NCBI RefSeq assembly: GCF_037023725.1 | Contig: NZ_CP146077.1 | Coordinates: 1,773,001 to 1,837,000, forward strand | Direction: 5' to 3' | Origin: Pseudomonas bubulae | GTDB taxonomy: Bacteria > Pseudomonadota > Gammaproteobacteria > Pseudomonadales > Pseudomonadaceae | DNA length: 64,000 bases | In this document: positions 1-8,281 of the stretch, piece after piece | Numbering within the stretch: the stretch's first letter is position 1 | How the letters are laid out: every line of letters begins with the position of its first letter | Notes under the pieces: generated by a model | What the model was told of the DNA's origin: nothing | The model's database searches: none | What the model saw: the letters and a program-made list of their open reading frames with translations, nothing else | Program-made: the position numbers and the translations under genes

Positions 1-349
1 GGTCGACATGCGGCGCGACCCGCGACCATTTCCAGTCCGAGTGCCACTCGGTATCGACGTGAACGCCAAACAGGTCGAACGGGCCTTTGCGCCACGGTGA
101 CAGGCCCATCAGGGCTTCGCGCATCTGTGCACGGGTGGCGTCGTCGCAGTCGGTGTCCAGGGTCAGGCCGTTCAACAGGTCGATTTCGCTCGGCTTGACG
201 TCGGGCAAGGCATCCAGCGCGCTTTGCCAGCGCTCCAGGTCGCCGTGGCCTTTCTCCATCTTGACGTCGAGCTGGGCTTGCAGGGTGTTGGCCCATTCAG
301 CCAATGGAGTGCCGGCCAGACGCCGGGCAAGTGGGGACAGATCAATCAT
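1..349 (-). CDS. cmoB: tRNA U34 carboxymethyltransferase CmoB, N-terminal part (cut by window start)
   Basis: CmoB moves the carboxymethyl group of carboxy-S-adenosylmethionine onto 5-hydroxyuridine-34 of tRNAs, making the cmo5U wobble base. The visible N-terminus reads [19 protein letters not shown] and continues to [15 protein letters not shown], which matches the family's start and its conserved WxSDWKW segment. About 116 residues are seen; the rest lies beyond the window edge. The start codon overlaps the stop of cmoA as ATGA, so the two are translationally coupled, and CmoA supplies the cofactor CmoB uses. Identification is secure from the sequence and from the partner gene. Confidence 0.93.
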   Translation of the reverse strand, partial: MIDLSPLARRLAGTPLAEWANTLQAQLDVKMEKGHGDLERWQSALDALPDVKPSEIDLLNGLTLDTDCDDATRAQMREALMGLSPWRKGPFDLFGVHVDTEWHSDWKWSRVAPHVD

Positions 350-1089
350 GGCAAGGCAATCAACGAGGCAAAGTTAAGACACTGGAACCACGGCACGACT
401 TTCGAGAACCCGGCCGCCAGCAGGCGTTCGCGGTGTTCTTCGAGGCTGTCGGGCTTCATGACGTTTTCGATGGCGCTGCGCTTTTGTGCGATCTCCAGAT
501 CGCTGTAGCCGTTGGCGCGCTTGAACGCCACATGCAGATCAGTCAGCAGCCCGTGCTCTTCGGGGTCGCTGAAACGCAGCTTTTCAGAAAGGATCAGGGC
601 ACCGCCAGGCAGCAGCGACTGGCGGATACGGCCCAGCAGCGCCAGGCGCTCTTCTGGAGCGATGAATTGCAGGGTGAAGTTCAGCGCCACCACCGAAGCC
701 GGCTCGAACGCCAGGGCCAGGATATCGCCTTCGATGACCTCGACCGGCAGCAGCTCCTGAAACATCGAGTTCTGCCCATTGAGGTACTCGCGGCAGCGCT
801 CGACCATTGCCGCCGAATTGTCCACCGCAATCACCTTGCAGCCTTCAGTGCGCACATGGCGGCGCAGGGCCTGGGTGACGGCGCCCAGTGAGCAACCCAG
901 GTCGTACAGTACGCTGTCGGGCCGGGCGAACTGGGCGGCGAGCACGCCAAGGTTCTCGACAATGGTCGGGTAGCCGGGCACCGAGCGTTTGATCATGTCC
1001 GGGAACACCCGCACAACGTCTTCGTTGAAGGCGAAGTCCGGCACCTGGGTCAGGGGCTGGGCGAAAATACGGTCGGGTTCTTTGCTCAC
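346..1089 (-). CDS. cmoA: Carboxy-S-adenosyl-L-methionine synthase CmoA
   Basis: CmoA converts S-adenosylmethionine plus prephenate into carboxy-SAM, the donor used by CmoB in tRNA wobble modification. The 247-residue protein is of family length. It starts [13 protein letters not shown] and has a class I methyltransferase Rossmann core: motif [15 protein letters not shown] near residue 60, then [15 protein letters not shown] and the VIEGDILAL strand. It is the first gene of a two-gene unit, with a 4-bp overlap into cmoB. An 84-bp gap separates it from the lysoplasmalogenase gene behind it. Nothing unusual is seen. Confidence 0.95.
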   Translation of the reverse strand: MSKEPDRIFAQPLTQVPDFAFNEDVVRVFPDMIKRSVPGYPTIVENLGVLAAQFARPDSVLYDLGCSLGAVTQALRRHVRTEGCKVIAVDNSAAMVERCREYLNGQNSMFQELLPVEVIEGDILALAFEPASVVALNFTLQFIAPEERLALLGRIRQSLLPGGALILSEKLRFSDPEEHGLLTDLHVAFKRANGYSDLEIAQKRSAIENVMKPDSLEEHRERLLAAGFSKVVPWFQCLNFASLIALP

Positions 1090-1173
1090 GGCGGTTCCGG
1101 CGGTGGAATTTTCAAAAGGGGCGGCATTTTAGCCAAGTTGGCGCCGGGATGCGCGGTCTGTCTGATAAAGCGT

Positions 1174-1809
1174 TCAGCGTTTGCCCTGGGAAAACACCGA
1201 GGCGGCAATGCCCCACTGGCCCAGCCAGTAACTGAGGATGATCAGGTAGGGCGCGGCGCTGAACGGTTGCACAAAGCGATCGATGCCGATCAGGCTGTCC
1301 GAGACCACAAACGCCAGCGCCCCGGCGGCTGCCAGCCAGGCCGAGTGTTTCGGTACGCCGCTGCCGAGGCGGGCGAGGGCGCGCCAGAGCATGGCGCTGA
1401 TGGCCAGGGCGTAGACGCCCACGGGCACCAGCAAATCGCCCAGGCCCTGGCTGGCCATGACACTCAACAAGCTGCCACCGGCAAGCAGTGCCAGGATCAA
1501 GGCCGGCACGGCTGCGCGGCGGCAGTCCACCAGGTAGGCCTTGAGATAGGCCAGGTGGGCAAACAAAAACGCCCCAAGGCCAAATACAAACAGGTCCTGT
1601 GGCCAGGCCAGCAGAATGTCGCCCAGCAGGGAAAACCCCAGGCCTATGCTGATCCAGTGTCGATAGGGGCTGACAGGCCCGCTGTGCAGCCAGCCGAGCA
1701 ATGCCAGTAGAGGTACGGGCTTGGTCAGCAGGCACAGCACCATGGCGTGCGTGCTGACGCCATAGAGGTAGGTGACAGCTCCCATGATCGCAAGGATCAG
1801 CCACGCCAT
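1174..1809 (-). CDS. Lysoplasmalogenase, YhhN/TMEM86 family membrane protein
   Basis: The 211-residue, highly hydrophobic protein has about eight predicted membrane segments. It carries family landmarks: the acidic SLLGDILLA segment near residue 60, GAFLFAHLAYL, and a C-terminal FVVSDSLIGIDRF. Members of the family hydrolyse the vinyl-ether bond of lysoplasmalogens or remain uncharacterised; substrate use in Pseudomonas is unknown to me. The start lies 1 bp after the stop of the upstream chagasin-like gene, so the two are probably cotranscribed, although no functional link is obvious. Membership of the family is fairly sure; the reaction is inferred from family knowledge only. Confidence 0.83.
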   Translation of the reverse strand: MAWLILAIMGAVTYLYGVSTHAMVLCLLTKPVPLLALLGWLHSGPVSPYRHWISIGLGFSLLGDILLAWPQDLFVFGLGAFLFAHLAYLKAYLVDCRRAAVPALILALLAGGSLLSVMASQGLGDLLVPVGVYALAISAMLWRALARLGSGVPKHSAWLAAAGALAFVVSDSLIGIDRFVQPFSAAPYLIILSYWLGQWGIAASVFSQGKR

Positions 1810-1810
1810 A

Positions 1811-2203
1811 TCAGTTCACCGTAATCGGGCAGTCGAACACCTGCGCGGGTTCGGCTTCGGGTTCCCACGGTTGCTGAGAGGTCAGGCGCAGGCGCCCGCT
1901 GCCAGGGGCAAATACCTGAAAGCGCCATGTCGATTGACCACCGCTGCCCAGCAACTGGCCATTATCGCTGCTGGTGTAGACCTCCGGGCCGAGGCTGCGC
2001 AGCACGCCGCCTGCGGAGTCCTGGATAGCCCAGCGGTAGCCGGTGGTGGGGTTGCTCGGCAACGACAGGATCAGTTGCTGGCCCACATGCAGTTGCTGGG
2101 GGCAGTCGCTTTGATCTTCGAGCGTAACGTTGTGTGCAGGCTGTTGGGCACAGGCCGTCAGCAGGCTGAGGCCAAGCAGGGGGATAAGGCGTACAGGGGG
2201 CAT
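1811..2203 (-). CDS. Chagasin-type (I42) cysteine protease inhibitor lipoprotein
   Basis: A 130-residue exported protein. Its N-terminus is a lipoprotein signal ending in the lipobox LLTAC, with the acylated Cys at residue 18. The mature part shows the hallmarks of the chagasin/I42 fold: the loop motif NPTTGYRW (about residues 51-58), a GSGG segment near residue 86, and the late TSQQPWEP loop corresponding to the RPW-type motif. These three loops insert into the active site of papain-like proteases in characterised members. Bacterial homologues are thought to protect the periplasm or target host or own proteases. It is followed after 1 bp by the lysoplasmalogenase gene. Confidence 0.85.
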   Translation of the reverse strand: MPPVRLIPLLGLSLLTACAQQPAHNVTLEDQSDCPQQLHVGQQLILSLPSNPTTGYRWAIQDSAGGVLRSLGPEVYTSSDNGQLLGSGGQSTWRFQVFAPGSGRLRLTSQQPWEPEAEPAQVFDCPITVN

Positions 2204-2278
2204 TGAAGGCTCCGGTCAGGCAAACACAAGGGCGCAGCATAACCCATGAAGGGAGCTGCGCCATTCGTCGCCTGCCGA

Positions 2279-2773
2279 TCAGAAAGAGGCGTGGGGCGGG
2301 CTGATGCTGAATTCGCCGCACATCTCCATGCTGTTGCTGTTGTGGTCCAGGCCTTCCATGGTGAACAGCCGGGCGCTGTAGCAACTTTCGACCACGCTCA
2401 GGTGCAGGGTGCCGACATCGGCCTGATTCAAGTGATACACCTGGCGGCCATCGATTTCAACGCACTCGATGTAGGACATGGACAGGATGGGGCCGTGTTC
2501 GTCTTTTTGGAACCGGTAGATACCCGACTGGATATTGATATCCAGGGTGAACGCAACCGCGCGATAAGCGGTTGAGCCAAAGTCATCGAACTCACCGGTA
2601 ATGACGATTTTTTTCTGGCTGCTGGCAAAGGTCATTTCCTGCGCGGTAAACGCGGGACGATCCAGCAGTTCGGCCTTGAGTTCTCCCCGGGTTCTGGGGT
2701 TGAAGATTTTTTGTCCTGACTCCTTGAGCCTCAGGACATCCGGGTTCTCATATACAGGATGATGAAGTGCCAT
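2279..2773 (-). CDS. Hypothetical protein, unknown function (164 aa)
   Basis: I do not recognise this protein. I start it at the internal Met (MALHHPVYENPD) because AGGA lies 7 nt upstream; a frame-compatible ATG 15 bp earlier has no ribosome site. The 164 residues are soluble-looking, without signal peptide or membrane segment. The middle (FGSTAYRAVAFTLDINIQSGIYRFQKDE) looks like alternating beta strands, suggesting a small beta-rich or lipocalin/C2-like sheet, but that is only an impression. It stands alone, preceded by a perfect inverted repeat about 60 bp upstream that could be its operator. Confidence 0.6.
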   Translation of the reverse strand: MALHHPVYENPDVLRLKESGQKIFNPRTRGELKAELLDRPAFTAQEMTFASSQKKIVITGEFDDFGSTAYRAVAFTLDINIQSGIYRFQKDEHGPILSMSYIECVEIDGRQVYHLNQADVGTLHLSVVESCYSARLFTMEGLDHNSNSMEMCGEFSISPPHASF

Positions 2774-2833
2774 ATTCTTTTCCTGCATTATTTTTGTGGG
2801 AATTAGCTCTATTAAGGATGGGAAATGAACAAC

Positions 2834-2861
2834 CGTCTACTGTCATAAATGACAGTAGACG
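2834..2861. repeat. Perfect 28-bp palindrome upstream of the 164-aa gene
   Basis: The arms CGTCTACTGTCAT and ATGACAGTAGACG are exact reverse complements of 13 bp with a 2-bp AA centre. The palindrome lies about 60 bp before the start codon of the unknown gene. Twelve bases of one arm (TGACAGTAGACG) recur at 5712-5723, in the non-coding stretch beyond the Lon gene. It could be a regulator operator, a footprint of a small mobile element, or a rho-independent hairpin lacking a T-run. Confidence 0.7.
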
Positions 2862-2924
2862 TGTCTAGTACGCGACTTGTGTGGAATTTTGGATCCAATA
2901 TTCGAACTGTGTTGCTTTAAGCCC

Positions 2925-2966
2925 GACTTGCCTGATTAGCCGCAGTGAGGCAATCGCAGGCAAGTC
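2925..2966 (-). terminator. Imperfect long hairpin downstream of the Lon-type gene
   Basis: GACTTGCCTG at 2925-2934 pairs with CAGGCAAGTC at 2957-2966, and inner bases ATTAGCC/GGCAAT extend the stem. It begins 18 bp after the stop of the protease gene. No T-run follows on the minus strand, so it may stabilise the 3' end rather than terminate by itself. Confidence 0.45.
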
Positions 2967-2983
2967 AGGGCCTACAAACAGTT

Positions 2984-5413
2984 TTAAAACAGCACCTTGG
3001 CCACATCGGTAAAGCGCTTGGCAAAGTGTACGGTGATGCCTTCCTTCAGATAATCGGGCAGCTCTTCGAAATGCCCGCGGTTCGGTTCGGGCAGAATCAG
3101 TTCGTTGATTTTTTGCCTGCGCGCCGCAATTACTTTTTCGCGCACGCCGCCAATCGGCAACACATGCCCGGTCAGGGTCAATTCGCCGGTCATGGCGATG
3201 CCTTTTTTCGGCGGCTGATTGCGAGCCAGCGACAGCAGGGCACTGGCCATGGTCACGCCTGCGCTAGGGCCATCTTTGGGCGTGGCCCCTTCAGGCACAT
3301 GCAGGTGGACAAAAGCTTCATCGAAGAACTTCGGATCGCCGCCAAATTGCTTCAGGTTTGAGCTGATGTAGCTGTAGGCGATTTCAGCCGACTCTTTCAT
3401 CACTTCACCCAGTTGCCCGGTCAGCTTGAAGCCGCGATTGAGGGTGTGAATGCGTGTTGCCTCGATCGGCAGCGTCGCTCCGCCCATGCTGGTCCAGGCC
3501 AGGCCGGTAATCACCCCGGTACCGCTGATGACCTGTTCGTTACGGAACACCGGCATGCCCAGTGAAGCTTCAAGGTCTTTGGGGCCGATCTTGATCACGG
3601 CTTTGCGGTCTGCCAGCAGCTTGACCACGGCCTTGCGTACCAGTTTGCCCAGTTGTTTTTCCAGCTGGCGCACCCCGGCTTCGCGGGCATAACCGTCAAT
3701 CACCGCGCGCAGGGCGCTGTCGCTGATGCTCAGTTTGTCTTTGGCCACGCCAGCTTTTTCGAGCTGTTTTGGCCATAGGTGACGCTTGGCGATCGCGACT
3801 TTCTCTTCCGTGATGTAACCCGAGAGGCGAATCACTTCCATACGATCGAGCAACGGGCCGGGGATCGAGTCCAGGGTGTTGGCGGTACATACAAACAGCA
3901 CTTTGGACAGATCGAGGCGCAGGTCGAGGTAATGGTCGAGGAAGTCGACGTTCTGTTCCGGGTCGAGGGTTTCCAGCAACGCCGAAGCGGGGTCGCCCTG
4001 GAAGCTCTGGCCCATCTTGTCGATTTCGTCGAGCATGATCACCGGGTTCATTACTTCAACATCTTTCAGTGCCTGCACCAGTTTGCCCGGCTGGGCGCCA
4101 ATGTAGGTGCGGCGATGGCCCTTGATCTCGGCCTCGTCGCGCATGCCGCCGACGCTGAAACGGTAGAACGGGCGGCCCAGGGACTCGGCGATCGACTTGC
4201 CGATACTGGTTTTGCCCACGCCCGGGGGGCCGACCAGCAGTACGATCGAACCGCTGACCGAGCCTTTGTAGGCTCCGACGGCGAGGAATTCGAGGATGCG
4301 ATCCTTGATGTCATCAAGGCCGGCATGATGGGCGTCGAGCACCTTGCGGGCGTGCTTGAGGTCGAGTTTGTCTTCACCCAGCACGCCCCAGGGCACCGAC
4401 GACGCCCAGTCCAGGTAGTTACGGGTCACGGCGTATTCCGGCGACCCGGTTTCCAGGATCGACAGTTTGTTGATCTCGTCATCAATGCGCTTTTGCGCCT
4501 GGGCCGGCAGGGTCTTGCCTTCAAGGCGCTGCTTGAACTGTTCGATATCGGCGCTGCGATCATCCTTGGTCAGCCCGAGCTCCTGCTGGATGACCTTGAG
4601 CTGTTCCTTGAGGAAGAATTCGCGCTGATGTTCGCCGATCTTAAGGTTAACTTCGGCTGAAATCTCTTTTTGCAGCCGCGCTACCTCGACCTCCTTGCGC
4701 AGCATGGGCAGCACTTTTTCCATGCGTTTGAGCATCGGCACGCAATCGAGCACCTGTTGCAGCTCGTTGCCGGTGGCAGACGTCAGGGCCGCTGCGAAAT
4801 CGGTCAGCGGCGACGGATCATTCGGGCTAAAACGATTGAGGTAGTTTTTCAGCTCTTCGCTGTACAGCGGGTTGAGCGGCAGCAGCTCCTTGATCGCATT
4901 GATCAGCGCCATGCCGTAGGCCTTCACCTCGTCGGTGGGCTCCTTGGGCTGCTGCGGGTACTCGACCTCAACCAGATACGGCGGACGGTGATGCTTGAGC
5001 CACATGCTGATACGCACGCGGCTCAGGCCCTGGGCCACAAACTGCAACTTGCCGTTTTCGCGGCTGGCGTGATGCACCTTCACCAGGGTGCCGTATTCCG
5101 GCAGGCTTTTGGTGTCGAAGTGGCGAGGGTCATCAGGGGGCGTGTCGACAAAAAACAGCGCCAGGGAGTGATGGGGGGATTTGCTGACCAGTTCCAGGGT
5201 CTCGGCCCAGGGTTCTTCATTGACGATGACCGGCAGCACTTGTGCCGGGAAGAACGGCCGATTGTGAATCGGAATGATGTAAACCTTGTCCGGCAGATTC
5301 TGCTCCGGCAATGCCAATTCAGTCCCTCCAGAATGTGGATGGTGTTCGGATTCAGTGTGTTCTACATCGGTGTACTCAGTGGTGTTGTCCGGAAACTCTT
5401 GCTGGTCGCTCAT
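2984..5413 (-). CDS. Lon-family ATP-dependent protease, second paralogue type (AsrA-like)
   Basis: An 809-residue Lon protease: N-terminal substrate-binding domain (about 40-250), AAA+ module with Walker A GPPGVGKT at 395-402 and Walker B VIMLDEID near 458-465, and a C-terminal S16 peptidase domain with the dyad Ser717 (DGPSAG) and Lys760. It unfolds and degrades cytoplasmic proteins. The acidic, His-rich N-terminal tail and the start of the LON domain differ from the canonical Pseudomonas Lon, so I place it with the second paralogue, AsrA (PA0779 type), described as a heat/aminoglycoside stress protease. The ATG at 5413 is preferred over an upstream TTG because AGG lies 7 nt before it. A sigma32-like promoter lies directly upstream. 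Confidence 0.92.
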   Translation of the reverse strand: MSDQQEFPDNTTEYTDVEHTESEHHPHSGGTELALPEQNLPDKVYIIPIHNRPFFPAQVLPVIVNEEPWAETLELVSKSPHHSLALFFVDTPPDDPRHFDTKSLPEYGTLVKVHHASRENGKLQFVAQGLSRVRISMWLKHHRPPYLVEVEYPQQPKEPTDEVKAYGMALINAIKELLPLNPLYSEELKNYLNRFSPNDPSPLTDFAAALTSATGNELQQVLDCVPMLKRMEKVLPMLRKEVEVARLQKEISAEVNLKIGEHQREFFLKEQLKVIQQELGLTKDDRSADIEQFKQRLEGKTLPAQAQKRIDDEINKLSILETGSPEYAVTRNYLDWASSVPWGVLGEDKLDLKHARKVLDAHHAGLDDIKDRILEFLAVGAYKGSVSGSIVLLVGPPGVGKTSIGKSIAESLGRPFYRFSVGGMRDEAEIKGHRRTYIGAQPGKLVQALKDVEVMNPVIMLDEIDKMGQSFQGDPASALLETLDPEQNVDFLDHYLDLRLDLSKVLFVCTANTLDSIPGPLLDRMEVIRLSGYITEEKVAIAKRHLWPKQLEKAGVAKDKLSISDSALRAVIDGYAREAGVRQLEKQLGKLVRKAVVKLLADRKAVIKIGPKDLEASLGMPVFRNEQVISGTGVITGLAWTSMGGATLPIEATRIHTLNRGFKLTGQLGEVMKESAEIAYSYISSNLKQFGGDPKFFDEAFVHLHVPEGATPKDGPSAGVTMASALLSLARNQPPKKGIAMTGELTLTGHVLPIGGVREKVIAARRQKINELILPEPNRGHFEELPDYLKEGITVHFAKRFTDVAKVLF

Positions 5414-5443
5414 GGGGCACCTGCGCAATTGGGTATGGATGTT

Positions 5444-5472
5444 AGATGGGGCGCGGTGCCAGTGGTTTCAAT
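5444..5472 (-). promoter_or_regulatory. Sigma32 (RpoH) heat-shock promoter of the Lon-type gene
   Basis: Read on the minus strand, ATTGAAA (6 of 7 to the CTTGAAA -35) is followed by a 14-bp spacer and CCCCATCT, an exact match to the CCCCATNT -10 consensus. The predicted start would give a leader of roughly 20-25 nt before the ATG at 5413. Confidence 0.72.
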
Positions 5473-5873
5473 GGTGAACAGATTTTCATGTGTAAGGAGA
5501 AGAAACCCCGTAGACGGATAGGCGGCTACAGGGAATATTCAACTGTGGGAGCTTGACCGACGATCAGGTCATTCTCGTGCCCGTATTTCATGGTCGCTTC
5601 GCAATCAAACCCAACCTCACGCCTTCCTCGGCGGCAGAACAACTGCTTGCACGTCGATTGAAGAAATAATCCGTCAAACCCCCGTGCGCTAGGCCTTTGT
5701 CGCCAACAACTTGACAGTAGACGGCCCGAAATTAATGGGTGATCTTCTGTCTGCAGCAGTTGGATCCATAACAACAAAGATGGATTGGAAGGCCACCGGT
5801 ATGGCTTTTTCAAGGAAGTCGCGGGAGCGCTTATGTGGCCATTGGCATTCACTCAATGGATTGAGGGCGCAGC
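5473..5873. other. Non-coding gap of about 400 bp between the Lon-type gene and the EAL gene
   Basis: No convincing gene is seen. A 108-codon open frame on the minus strand (5526-5852) has no ribosome site or recognisable domain and I treat it as chance. The gap contains TGACAGTAGACG (5712-5723), shared with the palindrome at 2834-2861, and a GTAGACGG fragment near 5510. The promoter of the downstream EAL gene should lie here. Confidence 0.4.
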
Positions 5874-8216
5874 ATGAAGTTGCGCAACAGTTTTCAGGCG
5901 CGTATCAGCCTGTTTCTTGCCTTGCTCCTGCTGTTGGTGATCGGTGCGGTGTACTTCGCCGTTAAAGCCGTGACCATTACCGTGGCCAGCGATCAGGCGC
6001 AAGAGCAGCTCAAGACCGGAACCCGGGTGTTCGAGCGCTTTATGGATCTGCGCTGGCGGCGTATCCAGTACGGCCTCAACTGGCTGACCAATGACTCGGA
6101 TTTCCGTGAGGCGACGATCAAAGGCAGCCCCTCGCTGATAGAGCACGCCCTGCAGGAGTTCGAGGCGAGCCTGCATGGCAGTGAGCTGTTTGTGCTGGAT
6201 CTGGACGGCAATATCATCACCAGCACCCTCAAGGGCCTGCCAGCGGGGCAGGCATTTCCTTATGCCAAGGCACTGCGGCTGGCCCGTCGCAACACCCAGA
6301 CCATGGTCATCGGCATCCTGGCAGGGCGCCCGTACATGCTGGTGCAAGGGGTGGTGCTGGGCCCTTTGCCTGTGGTGCGCGTGGTCTCGGGGATGCCGAT
6401 GGACGACGTGTTTGCCCATGAATTGAGCTCCCTGAGCAACCTTGAAGTGTCGTTTATGACGGTCAAGCCAGGCGAAAGCGGAATACTGAGCAGCACGCAG
6501 CCGGACTTCATGAGCGCCAGCATTATTGAATTCGTGCAGGAGCATACGCCGGGCTCGACAATCCATTTCAGCGAATTCCACGGCCGGCGCTTTCTTGGCC
6601 AGATGCTGCAACTCGCCAACTCCGGTGACCCGGGCAACGGCCAAGTCATGGCGGTGCTGCAAAGCCCGCTGGATCAGACGATGCAGGCATTCGACTCGCT
6701 GGATCGCAAGTTTCTGTGGATATCCCTGGGGGCTTTGCTGGCTTCATTGCTCGGTGCCTTGTGGCTGGCGCGGGCGGTTTCGCGGCCGGTCAGCCTGTTG
6801 GCGGAGGCTGCGCAGCGCATTGGCCGGGGCAACTACGAAACGCCGGTGGAGCTTACACGCAGGGACGAACTGGGGTTTCTGGCCAAGGCGATCAATGCCA
6901 TGCAAAGCGGGATTGCCGTGCGCGAGCAGCAACTGGCACATAACGCCCTGCACGACCCGCTTACCGGTTTGCCCAACCGCGCCCTGGCCATGGAACGCCT
7001 GGGCAGTGCCATCAGCGCAAGGCGCGGCGTGGTGCTGATTTACCTGGGGATCGAAAATTATCGTGTGATCAATGAGAGCTTCGGCCCCGAGGGTGGGGAG
7101 CGGATCATGCGTGAGTCCGCCCGCGTGATGCTCGACGCTCTGCGTGAACGCGATACGGCAGCACGCATCACCGGCAACGAGTTCTTGTTACTGCTTGAAA
7201 GCACCCAGGTCGATGTGGGTGTTGCGCTGGCTGACAGGTTGTACGCATTGCTCAAGCGTCCGCTGAGCATTGATGGGCACGAGGTGTTGCTGGAAGTCTG
7301 CATGGGCATTGCGATCTACCCGCTCAATGGGCGGAGCGCTGAAGAACTGATCAGCCGTGCTGCGATTGCATGCCGGGATGCTGCCGCCTTGCCGGGTTAT
7401 TTGCAGGTGTATCAGCAGGACCGTGACCTCGCCCACCAACGGCAAATCCAGCTGATCCGGGACTTGCGCAGTGCCGCCAGCGATGGCCAGTTGCAGCTGT
7501 ATTATCAGCCCAAAATGGATATCCGCAGTGGCCATGTGCGCCAGGCTGAAGCGCTGTTGCGCTGGCAACACCCGGAACTGGGCATGGTCTCGCCGGCGGA
7601 ATTTATTCCACTGGCTGAGCGCACGGGCAGCATGTTCCTGCTGACGGGCTGGGTCATCGAGGAAGGCATCCGTCAGTTGTCCGCGTGGAACCGCAAGGGC
7701 CTGCATATGCAGCTGTCGCTGAATATCTCGGCGGAGGATTTGCACGGTGAAAATCTGTTGATGACCGTCGAGCGCCTGCTCAAGCGTTATCAGTTGTCGG
7801 CTGAGCAACTGATATTCGAAATCACCGAAAGCACGGCCATGCGCGACCCCGAACACTCGCTCAACGTGCTGGAAAAGTTGCGTGATGGCGGCATCAGCTT
7901 GTCGGTGGATGACTTTGGCACCGGTTACTCGTCGCTGGCGCATCTCAAGCGCTTGCCGGTGCAAGAGCTGAAAATCGATCAATCGTTTATCCGCAACCTG
8001 GACGAAACCAGCGAGGACGCGGTGATCGTGCGTTCGACCATCGAAATGAGCCACAACCTGGGGCTCAAGGTGGTGGCTGAAGGCGTGGAGTATCAGCATA
8101 CCCTTGAACTGCTCGAGCGCTGGCACTGTGATACGGCCCAGGGCTATCTGATCAGTCGGCCAATGGAGGCCGTGGCGTTCGAGGCCTGGGTGTGGAAATT
8201 GCGGGCAACGGTGTAA
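5874..8216 (+). CDS. Membrane-anchored HAMP-GGDEF(degenerate)-EAL c-di-GMP phosphodiesterase
   Basis: 780 residues: an N-terminal membrane helix (about 13-35), a periplasmic sensory domain of roughly 240 residues, a second helix near 282-302, HAMP, a GGDEF domain and an EAL domain. The GGDEF signature has decayed to TGNEF at 433-437, so cyclase activity is not expected; such domains often bind GTP to regulate the neighbour. The EAL domain keeps E559-A-L-L-R, the NISAEDL and FEITES metal segments, DDFGTGYSSL and the late EGVE motif, so hydrolysis of c-di-GMP to pGpG is expected. The ligand of the periplasmic domain cannot be told. It is a single gene ending at a strong bidirectional terminator. 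Confidence 0.9.
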   Translation: MKLRNSFQARISLFLALLLLLVIGAVYFAVKAVTITVASDQAQEQLKTGTRVFERFMDLRWRRIQYGLNWLTNDSDFREATIKGSPSLIEHALQEFEASLHGSELFVLDLDGNIITSTLKGLPAGQAFPYAKALRLARRNTQTMVIGILAGRPYMLVQGVVLGPLPVVRVVSGMPMDDVFAHELSSLSNLEVSFMTVKPGESGILSSTQPDFMSASIIEFVQEHTPGSTIHFSEFHGRRFLGQMLQLANSGDPGNGQVMAVLQSPLDQTMQAFDSLDRKFLWISLGALLASLLGALWLARAVSRPVSLLAEAAQRIGRGNYETPVELTRRDELGFLAKAINAMQSGIAVREQQLAHNALHDPLTGLPNRALAMERLGSAISARRGVVLIYLGIENYRVINESFGPEGGERIMRESARVMLDALRERDTAARITGNEFLLLLESTQVDVGVALADRLYALLKRPLSIDGHEVLLEVCMGIAIYPLNGRSAEELISRAAIACRDAAALPGYLQVYQQDRDLAHQRQIQLIRDLRSAASDGQLQLYYQPKMDIRSGHVRQAEALLRWQHPELGMVSPAEFIPLAERTGSMFLLTGWVIEEGIRQLSAWNRKGLHMQLSLNISAEDLHGENLLMTVERLLKRYQLSAEQLIFEITESTAMRDPEHSLNVLEKLRDGGISLSVDDFGTGYSSLAHLKRLPVQELKIDQSFIRNLDETSEDAVIVRSTIEMSHNLGLKVVAEGVEYQHTLELLERWHCDTAQGYLISRPMEAVAFEAWVWKLRATV

Positions 8217-8234
8217 AACCGGGCTCACAAAAAA

Positions 8235-8263
8235 GGCGGCTATCTCTCGATAGCCGCCTTTTT
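8235..8263. terminator. Bidirectional rho-independent terminator
   Basis: GGCGGCTATC, loop TCTC, GATAGCCGCC then TTTTT on the plus strand; an A-run on the other side gives T-run function on the minus strand. It serves the convergent EAL gene and gcd. Confidence 0.92.
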
Positions 8264-8281
8264 CAATACCAGCTGTAAATC

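Noticed and set aside
3779..4660. Long open frame antisense to the Lon-type gene
   Set aside because: Complement of conserved AAA+ coding sequence; typical GC-driven shadow.
5526..5852. 108-codon frame between the Lon-type and EAL genes
   Set aside because: No ribosome site, no family resemblance and no conserved composition; treated as non-coding.
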